In this document: positions 25,606-33,802 of the stretch, in pieces | Numbering within the stretch: the stretch's first letter is position 1 | Layout of the letters: every line of letters begins with the position of its first letter | Program-made: the position numbers and the translations under genes | Notes under the pieces: model-generated | What the model was told of the DNA's origin: nothing | The model's input: the letters and a program-made list of their open reading frames with translations, nothing else | Databases searched by the model: none | Source: DAOMFM01 sp035429825 | GTDB lineage: Bacteria > Acidobacteriota > Blastocatellia > UBA7656 > JADIYM01 | Assembly: GCA_044224215.1 (NCBI GenBank) | Contig: JBGAKX010000023.1 | Location: 1 to 42,800, forward strand | Reading direction: 5' to 3' | Length of the DNA stretch: 42,800 bases

Positions 25606-27035
25606 AAACCGCCCTACTCGCTTTCGTCACCTTCCTCTTTCTTGCACCACCCGGCCCAGCAACCGCCAGCCCGTCGACCTTTGACCAGTTCTTCACGACA
25701 AAGACGATGCGCGTCGACTACTTCCACACCGGCAAGGCCGGCACCGAGATCGTCAGTCTCGACGACGTCGTCTCCGACGGGCCATGGGCCGGAAGCCGCA
25801 CGCGCCTGCGCGACGACACCAATCTCGGGAAGTACTTCTTTGTCGTCATCGATCCGAACACGAACCAGGCGATCTACTCGCGCGGATTCGCAAGCGTCTA
25901 CGGCGAGTGGGAGACGACCCCGGAAGCGCGCGACGCATACCGCACCTTCAGCGAGTCGTTGCGGTTCCCGTGGCCGAAGGACACGGTGCAGGTCATTCTG
26001 AAGAAGCGCCAGCCCGACAACACGTTTCGGGAGATCTGGTCGACGCTGGTCGATCCGAACTCCCGTTTCGTCAACAGCGCGGACCGCGCGCCGGCAGGCA
26101 CGGTCACGTCGCTCATCGACAACGGCCCGCCGTCCGACAAGGTTGACCTTCTTCTGATCAGCGAAGGCTACACTGCCGCCGAGATGCCCAAGTTTCGCGC
26201 TGATTCGAAGCGCCTCGTGGCAAAGCTCTTCGCAACCGAGCCGTTCAAATCACGGATGACGGATTTCAACGTTCGAATCCTCGAGGTGGCGGATGCCGAG
26301 AGCGGCGCCCACCAGCCGCGCACGAACCAGCCGCGCCGGACCCGCGTTGGAGCCGTGTACAACGTCTTTGACAGCGAACGCTACGTCCTGACGCTCGACA
26401 ACAAGTCGTTTCGCGACATAGCGTCCTCGGCCCCGTACGAGTTCGTCGAGATTCTCGTGAACGAGGAGCAGTACGGTGGCGGCGGCATCTTCAACGACCA
26501 GGCGACGACGGCCGTCGACACCGCCTACGCCGAGTACATCTTTGTCCACGAGTTCGGCCACCATTTCGCAGCGCTCGCCGACGAGTACTACACGTCCGAC
26601 GTCGCGTACGAAACCGGCGCCGCCGAGAAACCCGAGCCGTGGGAGCCGAACATCACGGCGCTCCATGACCCGGCGAAGCTGAAGTGGCGAGATCTCGTCA
26701 CGGCCGGAACGCCGCTTCCGACACCGTGGGACCGCAAGCCTTTCGAAGAGAACAGTTACGCCGCCCAGAAGAAGCGTCGCGAGTTGCGCGCCACGGGTGC
26801 TCCCGAGTCCACGATGAACGCATTGTTCCAGGAGCAGCAGACGTGGGAGACCAAGTTCCTGTCGTCGATGCAATACTCCGGCAAGGTCGGCGCGTTCGAG
26901 GGCGCCGGCTACGAGGCGAAGGGACTCTACCGTCCAGAGGCGGACTGCATCATGTTCACGCGCGACGAAGTCGGGTTCTGCAGGGTCTGCCGCCGTGCGA
27001 TCGAGCGGATCGTGGATCTCTACTCGAGATCGTAG
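25602..27035 (+). CDS. Secreted M64-family zinc metallopeptidase
   Basis: This 477-residue enzyme has a signal peptide (residues 1-22, ending PATA). An M64 N-terminal beta-sandwich domain covers about residues 25-170. The catalytic domain has the zinc motif HEFGHHFAALADEYY from His316 (H-E-x2-H with a third ligand Asp). LISEGYTAAEMPKF and CIMFTRDEVGFCRVCRRAI are other family blocks, the latter with likely disulphide cysteines. The family includes the IgA peptidase of Clostridium ramosum; in a soil bacterium it probably degrades extracellular or surface proteins. GTG 25602 overlaps the upstream hexapeptide-repeat gene by four bases, suggesting that the two products work together. Confidence 0.92.
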   Translation: MKTALLAFVTFLFLAPPGPATASPSTFDQFFTTKTMRVDYFHTGKAGTEIVSLDDVVSDGPWAGSRTRLRDDTNLGKYFFVVIDPNTNQAIYSRGFASVYGEWETTPEARDAYRTFSESLRFPWPKDTVQVILKKRQPDNTFREIWSTLVDPNSRFVNSADRAPAGTVTSLIDNGPPSDKVDLLLISEGYTAAEMPKFRADSKRLVAKLFATEPFKSRMTDFNVRILEVADAESGAHQPRTNQPRRTRVGAVYNVFDSERYVLTLDNKSFRDIASSAPYEFVEILVNEEQYGGGGIFNDQATTAVDTAYAEYIFVHEFGHHFAALADEYYTSDVAYETGAAEKPEPWEPNITALHDPAKLKWRDLVTAGTPLPTPWDRKPFEENSYAAQKKRRELRATGAPESTMNALFQEQQTWETKFLSSMQYSGKVGAFEGAGYEAKGLYRPEADCIMFTRDEVGFCRVCRRAIERIVDLYSRS

Positions 27036-27077
27036 TTTCCGGCGAACGATCGGGCGCCGGTCGCAAAGGAGTCGTCG

Positions 27078-27671
27078 ATGAGCGAGCACGCAACCGAACC
27101 GAGAGCGACCTTCACGACGATGAAGGACAGCACCGCCGCGGACTGGGCGATCATCGGCGGCGCGTTTCTGAAACATGCCGCGGGCCTCGCGGACCGGGTC
27201 CTCGAGCACCTGATGCTTCTCGAAGGCGACTACGGCGGTTTTCCCGTCAACCGGCTCGAGCACTCGTTGCAGACGGCGACGCTTGCGCACCGCGCCGGCG
27301 AGTCCGAGGAGTACGTGGTCTGCGCCCTGCTGCACGACATCGGCGACACGCTCGGCGCGCTCAATCACGCGGACATCGCGGCGGCAATCCTGCGGCCGTT
27401 CGTGTCCGACGAGAACCACTGGATGGTCGCGCACCACGCGATCTTCCAGGGCTACTACTTCTTTCACTACGTCGGGCTCGACCGGAACATGCGCGACCAG
27501 TTCCGCGACCACCCCGGTTTCACGCAGACGGCGCGCTTCTGCGAGCTCTATGACAACGTCGCGTTCGACGTGACGGCCAAGCCGATGCAGCTCGACGCAT
27601 TCGTGCCGATGGTGCGCCGCGTCTTCTCGAAACCGCGCCAGTCGATCTATCTCGGCCTGGAGCCCGGCTAA
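27078..27671 (+). CDS. HD-domain protein, PhnZ/TmpB-like
   Basis: This 197-residue cytoplasmic protein has an HD metal-binding domain: EHSLQTATLAHRAG with His62, LLHDIGD with His86-Asp87, then NHADI and VAHHAIF with further ligands. The segment YGGFPVNRLEHSLQTA resembles the Tyr/Glu-containing start of PhnZ and TmpB, diiron oxygenases that cleave organophosphonates, but ordinary HD phosphohydrolases cannot be excluded. It lies 42 bp after the M64 gene with an AAAGGAG site, and may be in the same operon. No phosphonate genes are nearby, so the substrate is open. Confidence 0.8.
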   Translation: MSEHATEPRATFTTMKDSTAADWAIIGGAFLKHAAGLADRVLEHLMLLEGDYGGFPVNRLEHSLQTATLAHRAGESEEYVVCALLHDIGDTLGALNHADIAAAILRPFVSDENHWMVAHHAIFQGYYFFHYVGLDRNMRDQFRDHPGFTQTARFCELYDNVAFDVTAKPMQLDAFVPMVRRVFSKPRQSIYLGLEPG

Positions 27672-27699
27672 ATCAGAACATCGGACATTGGAACAGGAG

Positions 27700-27721
27700 G
27701 TTTCACGCCCTTGCGTGAGAC
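27700..27721. terminator. Bidirectional hairpin between convergent genes
   Basis: GTTTCACGC (27700-27708) pairs with GCGTGAGAC (27713-27721), nine pairs with one G-U and a CCTT loop. It sits between the HD gene and the convergent GH13 gene. Confidence 0.6.
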
Positions 27722-27749
27722 GCCGCAGCCCAACCCCGTGTGGTTTGAC

Positions 27750-29267
27750 TTAGACCGGCTCCGTCGTCACGGCAAACACGTGGTAGCCCCACGCCGGCAT
27801 GTCCAGGTAGAGCCCGCGCGATGCGAGCTCGTCGCCGTCGCGCGTGTACGCGGCCGTGCTCATGAGGTCGCGCAGCTCGACGCTCTTCCCCTCGAGACCG
27901 GCAAACGCAACCGACGCGTAACACTGGCCCGCGTTTGGCCCGTAGTTCACGACCACGAGCAGCCGGTGTCCCGACTGGCCTTCCCACGAAAACGCGACGA
28001 ACTGCGCTGACGTCGCATTGCCGTCCCACGCCGGCCGGCATTCGAGCAGTCGCCACGACCCGTCGAGGACCTCGGCGCGGTGCCGCAGACAATCGAGCAG
28101 CCTCGTGTAGAAGCCGTTGAGTGCCGTGTCCACGGGCTCGGCGGGACGCCGGCCGAGATGCATCGAGACGCGCGCGCGCCGGCCTTCGAACTGGCCTTCG
28201 TGGAAGAAGCGCAGACCGGGGACGAGAAACGTCACGATCGCGGCGGCCTCGTGAACGGCGGGCTCGAACGCCCCGGCCGCGCGCTTCTCGTCGTGGTTCT
28301 CGAGAAAGCGTGCCGACCGGTGCTGGAAGTCGGCATCCGCCATGAGGTGTCCGCGAACCTCCGTCGCGTTCTTTTCGTGGAGGCGGTCGTACAGCCGCTT
28401 GTCGTAGGTGTAGTCGAAGCCCTGCTGCTGCAGCACGTATTCGAGGTCCCAGTAGACCTCCGCCATAAGGACGAACTCGGGTCGATGGCGGCGGATCGCG
28501 GCGACGGCCGCGGGCCAGAACGGCTCGTCGACGGGCTCGGAGCCATCCGCCGGAGTCGACCGCTCGCCCCATGTCCGTTGAAAGACGTCCGGAAGCAGCA
28601 GCATGGCCATGTCGCACCGCACGCCGTCGGCGACCTCGGCGATGCGTGCGAGCTCGCCAGTCATCGCATCCCGCAGACCGCGATGCCTGTAGTTGAGCTG
28701 AAACGTGTCGGGCCATCCGTCAAAATACGGATCGCGTCCGTAGGCGAGGACCAGACGGCCGTGTGGCGTGTCGACCGATCGGTAGTTCTGCGGCTCGCGC
28801 TCGAGCAACCCGTCGTCCCCGTGAACGAAGAACTCGGGATGCTCGACAACCCACGGGTGATCGAGCCCCATGTGGTTCGGGACAAAGTCGAGCATCAGTT
28901 TCAGTCCGCGGTCGGCCAGCCGTCGCCGCAAGTTGAGGAGCGCGCCGTTGCCGCCGAATTCGGGCCGAACCGAGTACGCCCTGATGGCGAACGGCGACCC
29001 GCAGATGTCGTCTTCGGTCAGGTCGGGGAGCGTTGCTTCGAACTCGGCGCGCCACGCGGCGTTCGATCGCGAAACCGCGCGGGACGTTTCGCCCGTCTGC
29101 CAGACGCCGAGGAACCAGACCCATTCAAAGCCGGCGCCCGCGATCCAGTCGAGCAGGCTGTCGGAGACGTCCTCGAGCGTCGCGTGGATGCCGAGCCTGG
29201 CGCTGAGCTCGCCAAGCAGGATTCGCGTGTTGATCTGGTAAAGCGCGGGGTTCCGGGACGATCCCAT
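27750..29267 (-). CDS. GH13 alpha-amylase-family glycoside hydrolase
   Basis: This 505-residue protein without a signal peptide has the four GH13 regions: DFVPNHMG (I), GVRCDMAML with nucleophile Asp219 (II), LMAEVYWD with acid/base Glu270 (III), and FLENHDEK with Asp326 (IV). A C-terminal beta domain completes the fold. It acts on alpha-glucosidic substrates such as maltodextrin, sucrose or trehalose-type sugars in the cytoplasm; the exact specificity is not readable. The start ATG 29267 follows GGAGG. No alpha-glucan gene cluster surrounds it. Confidence 0.9.
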   Translation of the reverse strand: MGSSRNPALYQINTRILLGELSARLGIHATLEDVSDSLLDWIAGAGFEWVWFLGVWQTGETSRAVSRSNAAWRAEFEATLPDLTEDDICGSPFAIRAYSVRPEFGGNGALLNLRRRLADRGLKLMLDFVPNHMGLDHPWVVEHPEFFVHGDDGLLEREPQNYRSVDTPHGRLVLAYGRDPYFDGWPDTFQLNYRHRGLRDAMTGELARIAEVADGVRCDMAMLLLPDVFQRTWGERSTPADGSEPVDEPFWPAAVAAIRRHRPEFVLMAEVYWDLEYVLQQQGFDYTYDKRLYDRLHEKNATEVRGHLMADADFQHRSARFLENHDEKRAAGAFEPAVHEAAAIVTFLVPGLRFFHEGQFEGRRARVSMHLGRRPAEPVDTALNGFYTRLLDCLRHRAEVLDGSWRLLECRPAWDGNATSAQFVAFSWEGQSGHRLLVVVNYGPNAGQCYASVAFAGLEGKSVELRDLMSTAAYTRDGDELASRGLYLDMPAWGYHVFAVTTEPV

Positions 29268-29449
29268 GGGGGGCCTCCATCGAGTGGTCGGGACGTCGTG
29301 CGGTCGCCATAGTAATACAAAACCGGAACGGGCTTCAGGCGCGTGCGCACGACGGCCGCCAGTTGCGACTCAATTTGCATGCGGTGGCGTATGATCGCCG
29401 GTGAGACGCGCCGCGGACGACGTCTCGCGAATACCGACGGTGGACCCTG

Positions 29450-30427
29450 ATGCCCCCGATGATCGACGACAGCCAGGATGAGGTCCGTGCGCACTCGCCG
29501 CGGATATCGATTGTCGTAGAGACGGCCAATACCAGACCGGGCGAATACGACGATGTCTTTGCAACAATTGACGCCTTGAACGACCAGACGCTGGCGCGCG
29601 ACGACTACGAGGTGCTGGTCATCGTCAACCCGGAGGTTCATTCAACGCTTGCAGCGGACGTGCGCACACGCGCGCCGCACGTCCGCGTCGTCGAGGCGCC
29701 GGGCGCGTACTACTTCCCGCAGAAGAACCTCGGAGCCGAGCGCGCCAGGGCCGAAATCGTCGGCTATGTGGACTCGGACTGCACACCACCACGGACGTGG
29801 GCCGAGGCCATGCTCGACGCATTCGCGCGGCACGACGCGCAGATGTTCGCGGCACAGGGCCCGCTCTTCATGGATCCGGGCATCCTCACTGCGGGATTTT
29901 CGGTCCGCAACTTCCCGCACCAACAGGGCTCCACCGAGTGCCGTGTCGCGGGAATGGCGATGTGCAACATGGCCGTTCGCCGAGCCGATATCGTTGCGGA
30001 TCCGTTCGAGGCGATCCAGCATTTTCACGGATCCGAAGTGAAGAGGGCTGCGCGGCTTCGCGAGGAGGGCCGGTACGTGTTGCTGATTCCCGGCGCGGCG
30101 TGCAGGCACCGGTTCGATCCGCCGACGTTTCGGTATTTCCTCGCGCGGAGCATCTACTGGGGTTACTGCTTTCTCGATCTGCGACGCAACGCGCCGGACA
30201 CGGTGCCGCATACGCGGTTCTTCCGGCGCATCGGACCGCTCGCGCCGCTGGTCCTCGGGCCCGCAAAGGCCGCGCTCGACATTCGCCGGATGGTGAAGCT
30301 GCGCTCGCATCTCGGGCTGAGCAGGCTGCAGGCGGCGGGGTGCGCGGCGGCGCTCGTCGCGAGCGGTGCGGCGGTGAGCATCGGGGCTTTTCGGTGGGTC
30401 CTCGGTCAGGCGCCGCCGAGTTTCTGA
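29450..30427 (+). CDS. GT2-family glycosyltransferase
   Basis: This 325-residue protein has a GT-A fold: ISIVVETANTRPGEYDDVF at the N-terminus, the DSDCTPP metal-binding DxD-like motif near residue 108, and a C-terminal helical and hydrophobic region (residues about 250-320) that may attach it to the membrane. It transfers a sugar from a nucleotide donor, probably for surface polysaccharide or glycolipid. Two in-frame ATGs, 29450 and 29459, are possible starts. A TATGAT -10-like box at 29390 precedes it without a good -35. Confidence 0.85.
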   Translation: MPPMIDDSQDEVRAHSPRISIVVETANTRPGEYDDVFATIDALNDQTLARDDYEVLVIVNPEVHSTLAADVRTRAPHVRVVEAPGAYYFPQKNLGAERARAEIVGYVDSDCTPPRTWAEAMLDAFARHDAQMFAAQGPLFMDPGILTAGFSVRNFPHQQGSTECRVAGMAMCNMAVRRADIVADPFEAIQHFHGSEVKRAARLREEGRYVLLIPGAACRHRFDPPTFRYFLARSIYWGYCFLDLRRNAPDTVPHTRFFRRIGPLAPLVLGPAKAALDIRRMVKLRSHLGLSRLQAAGCAAALVASGAAVSIGAFRWVLGQAPPSF

Positions 30428-30541
30428 TTGCCGGCGCGGCCTTTCGACAACTCCGCGGAACTATCTGCCGGTCGCGCATCGTAGGTGATCTTCTCCGGAT
30501 CACTACGGACTGCGATTCACTTGCGACCAGGTCCAATATTC

Positions 30542-31834
30542 ATGACGAAATACCTTACGCTTTCGCTGTTCGCCGCGATGTTCGCGACCCTGCTGACGCT
30601 TCCGGCGCGCGCCGCGGACGACAAGAAGCCCGCGTTGTCGCTCGTCGACGAGCTTGCGCGCCACCGGTACGAGTTCTCCGTCGCGAACGGCGAGCTCGAG
30701 GGTCCGGGTGGGCGGTTTCTCACCGACGAGGCGCGTACCGCGCAGTTTGTCCTCGTCGGCGAGGACCACGGGATCGGGTCCATCCCGGAGTTTGTCGGCG
30801 CACTCTATCGCGCGGCGGCGCCGCTCGGTTTTCGGCATCTCGCAGTCGAGGTTGGGCCGCTCAGCGGGGCTGCCATCGAGCGCATGGCTCGAAGCTCCGA
30901 TCCGGAAAGGGCGTTCGCCGACTTCAACCGCGAACATCCATTCTCGTTGCCGTTTTTCAGCTGGCAGGAGGAATGCCGGCTTGCCGCAACCGCCGTTCGT
31001 CTCGCGCCGTCCTCGCGGCCGGCGATCTGGGCGCTCGATCAGGAGTTCGTGCTCTCGTCGGCGATTCACTTCAAGCGCCTCGTCGAGCTCGCTCCGAACC
31101 GACAGGCCAGGGCGGTCGCGACGGAGTTTCTGCATCGGGTCGAAGGCGAGTTCGGCAGGATCGTAGAGAAGCACGACCCCGGCGGCGTGTTTCTGGTGCA
31201 GGCGAAGGCAGAGGACTTCGATCGTCTCGACAAGGCATTCGGCGCGTCGCCGGGATCCGAGGCCGGACGGATTCTGCACGAGCTGAGAGTCAGCTGGGAG
31301 ATCTACCTCAAGAACTCGGACGGCCGCGGGTACGAGTCGAACCTCCAGCGCTCGCTCCTCATGAAGGAGCACTTCATGAACTACTACCGCGAGGCGCTTC
31401 GGGTCGAGAAGGCGCCGCCGAGGGTGCTCTTCAAATTCGGGGCCTTCCACATGAAGCGCGGCCGCAGCGCGACGAACGTGTTCGACATCGGGAATCTCGC
31501 GTCGGAGCTCGCCACATCGAACGGCTCCCACTCGTTTCATATTCTGGTCATTGCCGCGACCGGGACGCAGAATGCGTACTTTCCGTTCCTCGGCAATGTC
31601 GCCGACAAGCAGAAGCCGATCGATGCGGTCGGGTCGTTCGATTTCATGGACATCAAGCCGCTCGTCGAAGCGGCCGGGCCGGCAGGCTGGTCCGTGCTCG
31701 ACCTGAGACCTCTCCGCAAACTTGTGTCCGGTCACAAGTTCGGCACGATGGATCGGGGCCTCGAGGACGCGATGTTCGGGTACGACGCGGTGGTCGTGAT
31801 CCGTGACGCGCACGCCGCAACGCTGTTCGAGTAA
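30542..31834 (+). CDS. Secreted EreA/ChaN-superfamily-like protein
   Basis: This 430-residue protein has a clear signal peptide (LSLFAAMFATLLTLPARAAD). FVLVGEDHGIGSIPEF near residues 60-75, then FRHLAVEVGPLSGAAIE, resemble the opening of erythromycin-esterase-like and ChaN/TraB-like domains, which use conserved His and Glu residues. A KFGAFHMKRG segment later (about residue 300) provides another His. An EreA-type esterase of periplasmic location is possible, but many members have no known activity. ATG 30542 is preceded only by a weak site. The family is a tentative assignment from motifs. Confidence 0.6.
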   Translation: MTKYLTLSLFAAMFATLLTLPARAADDKKPALSLVDELARHRYEFSVANGELEGPGGRFLTDEARTAQFVLVGEDHGIGSIPEFVGALYRAAAPLGFRHLAVEVGPLSGAAIERMARSSDPERAFADFNREHPFSLPFFSWQEECRLAATAVRLAPSSRPAIWALDQEFVLSSAIHFKRLVELAPNRQARAVATEFLHRVEGEFGRIVEKHDPGGVFLVQAKAEDFDRLDKAFGASPGSEAGRILHELRVSWEIYLKNSDGRGYESNLQRSLLMKEHFMNYYREALRVEKAPPRVLFKFGAFHMKRGRSATNVFDIGNLASELATSNGSHSFHILVIAATGTQNAYFPFLGNVADKQKPIDAVGSFDFMDIKPLVEAAGPAGWSVLDLRPLRKLVSGHKFGTMDRGLEDAMFGYDAVVVIRDAHAATLFE

Positions 31835-31880
31835 CGCCGCATGGCGTGGTAGCATCGACACGTCCCCCCGATTCGACGGC

Positions 31881-31905
31881 CAGGTTTGCGCGACGAGCAA
31901 ACCTG
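31881..31905 (+). promoter_or_regulatory. Perfect hairpin between two secreted-protein genes
   Basis: CAGGTTTGC (31881-31889) pairs with GCAAACCTG (31897-31905) around a 7-nt loop. It lies 47 bp after one gene and 28 bp before ATG 31934. It is either the terminator of the first gene or a leader structure of the second; a TGGTAGCAT -10-like box just upstream (about 31849) favours a leader. Confidence 0.45.
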
Positions 31906-31933
31906 CAATTCCACGGTCGGCCCAGAGCATCCA

Positions 31934-33718
31934 ATGCAGCCTCGACGCGCACTGCTCGTCACGGTTCTCGGCGTTCTGTTGAGCGGGACACTCACGGTTC
32001 GCACGACAGCGCTCGGGCAGCAGGTCGAGCCCGCCGTTGACGCGGAACAGAACCGTACGATCGCGATCGGTGCGGCGCTCGACACGGCGCGGGATGCGGC
32101 GGCGGCGATACGAAACCCGCTTCGCTCGACGGAGGGCATGGCGCGAGTCGCCGACATCGCGTGGGACTACGACGAGGATGGGTCGCGCAAGTCGTTCGAA
32201 CGCGTCTTTGACGTGCTCGTCGTCGAGCTTCGCGCGGGTGGCGATCGTGGCGCGAGCGCGCGCCCGTACATGGAGTTTGCGCTCGAGCTTTACGCGCGTC
32301 ATGCGTGGGAGCGAGCCGTCGACCTCGCCATCCTGTATGCGTCATCGTTTACACCCGGGTCGGCGGACGACCGGTATCGTCTCGCAACGCTGCTCGCGCG
32401 GCTCGGGATCGACCATTCGATCACGAATCCCGCGCGAGCGGCCGACCTCGCGCGCAGAAGCGTCCAGATGGGCGTCGCCACGCCGGAGCTTGCCGAACTG
32501 CTCGCGCAACTCGACGCTCCGGACAGGTACCGGCTCGTACTCGCCACGGTACGGCTCGCGCGGGCGCAGCAGGACGGCTTGAGTGTCCTGCTGGCGCTCA
32601 ACGACAGACTTGGCATCGTGTCGCTCGACGATCCGGTGCGGCTCGGGGACCGGTCGACGATGGAGCTTGCCGCTGAGTGGCTCCAGTCCGTGCGCCGGTC
32701 GCTCGCGCGAATGGCGAACGCCGCGGCAGGACGCGCCCCGTCCGGGCTCTCGCTCAGCGCTCCAGACATGGATGCCGTGATTCGCGTGTTGAACATTCAG
32801 GACGAGCTGCTCGACGCGTTCAGGAGCTGGCGGACCGAGAACACGGACCGCGCCGCCGAACTGCTCTACTCGCTGGCCGTGTCGGTGTCTCGGATCACCG
32901 ACGTCTCGCTTGCGAATACCATTGCCGTGCGCAACCTGCGCCCGCCGACGCCCGCCGAGTTGCTGCATCTCGCCGACACGGCGCCGAACGAGGCGATTGC
33001 CGACGCGCTCCGCCAGCGGGCGGCGCTGGCGATCGCCCACGATCGGGCCAGCACGCGCCGTGAACAATACGTTCGCTCGATCCTCGCCGATATCCGCAGT
33101 GGCTCGCGGCGCGACGCGACCACGGACCTCGCGTACCTCGTGTACGCCGAGGAGGCGATCGCGGACGGACGCGCCTACGAGGCTTCGGCGTATCTGGCAC
33201 GCGTGAGCGACGCGGCGTTGCGGTGCGAGGCGGCGGGAAACAGCGCCGCGGCCGTTGCGGGCATCGACGCGGACGCGGCCGGCGACCTTGCAAATCTGGC
33301 GCGCATCGCGGCTGCGTCCGCCCGCCCGAATGCGCGAGTCGTCTGCGGCCTGCTCGCGGCGACACGGGCAGTGGCGAGGATTGATGGCGCTGCGCGAGGG
33401 CTCGAGCTGCTGCGCGACGCGCTCGCCGCGTTCGACAGGATGGAGTACGAGGCCGACGCGCGAGGCTCGGCGTCGGGTCCCGACAGCTACTTTGCGACGT
33501 TCGGGGCGACGCGTGTCTCGCCGTACGTTCCGGTCGCCGCGCGCGACCTGCTGCTCCGCGAGACGATGGCGAGCATTGTGGCGGACGACGAGGATGGCAT
33601 CCGGCTCGCGGCGCAGGGCGTCCGGTCAGCCGATGCGCGGCTCGACACGTTCGTCGCGCTGGCGCTTGCCATCGAGGACGTCCGCGCGCAGCCCTCAGAC
33701 ACCATCGCCAGCGAGTAG
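31934..33718 (+). CDS. Large secreted alpha-helical protein of unknown function
   Basis: This 594-residue protein has a signal peptide (ALLVTVLGVLLSGTLTV) and otherwise consists of amphipathic helix pairs rich in Ala, Leu and Arg, like TPR/HEAT-type solenoids (for example RYRLATLLARLGIDHS, RAADLARRSVQMGVATPEL). No catalytic motif is visible and I recognise no named family. It may be a periplasmic scaffold. ATG 31934 fits the signal peptide. It follows the EreA/ChaN-like gene in the same direction, separated by a hairpin. Confidence 0.6.
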   Translation: MQPRRALLVTVLGVLLSGTLTVRTTALGQQVEPAVDAEQNRTIAIGAALDTARDAAAAIRNPLRSTEGMARVADIAWDYDEDGSRKSFERVFDVLVVELRAGGDRGASARPYMEFALELYARHAWERAVDLAILYASSFTPGSADDRYRLATLLARLGIDHSITNPARAADLARRSVQMGVATPELAELLAQLDAPDRYRLVLATVRLARAQQDGLSVLLALNDRLGIVSLDDPVRLGDRSTMELAAEWLQSVRRSLARMANAAAGRAPSGLSLSAPDMDAVIRVLNIQDELLDAFRSWRTENTDRAAELLYSLAVSVSRITDVSLANTIAVRNLRPPTPAELLHLADTAPNEAIADALRQRAALAIAHDRASTRREQYVRSILADIRSGSRRDATTDLAYLVYAEEAIADGRAYEASAYLARVSDAALRCEAAGNSAAAVAGIDADAAGDLANLARIAAASARPNARVVCGLLAATRAVARIDGAARGLELLRDALAAFDRMEYEADARGSASGPDSYFATFGATRVSPYVPVAARDLLLRETMASIVADDEDGIRLAAQGVRSADARLDTFVALALAIEDVRAQPSDTIASE

Positions 33719-33802
33719 CTGTGCTGGGCAAGCACGGCGCCGGCGTGCGATAGTCTGTGCGTCGGTCTCGCGGCTGGGCACGACGGTTTTCGTGTGATGT
33801 AG

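Noticed and set aside
29797..31806. 669-residue open frame on the plus strand
   Set aside because: It crosses the glycosyltransferase and the EreA/ChaN-like gene in a different frame and has no recognisable protein features.
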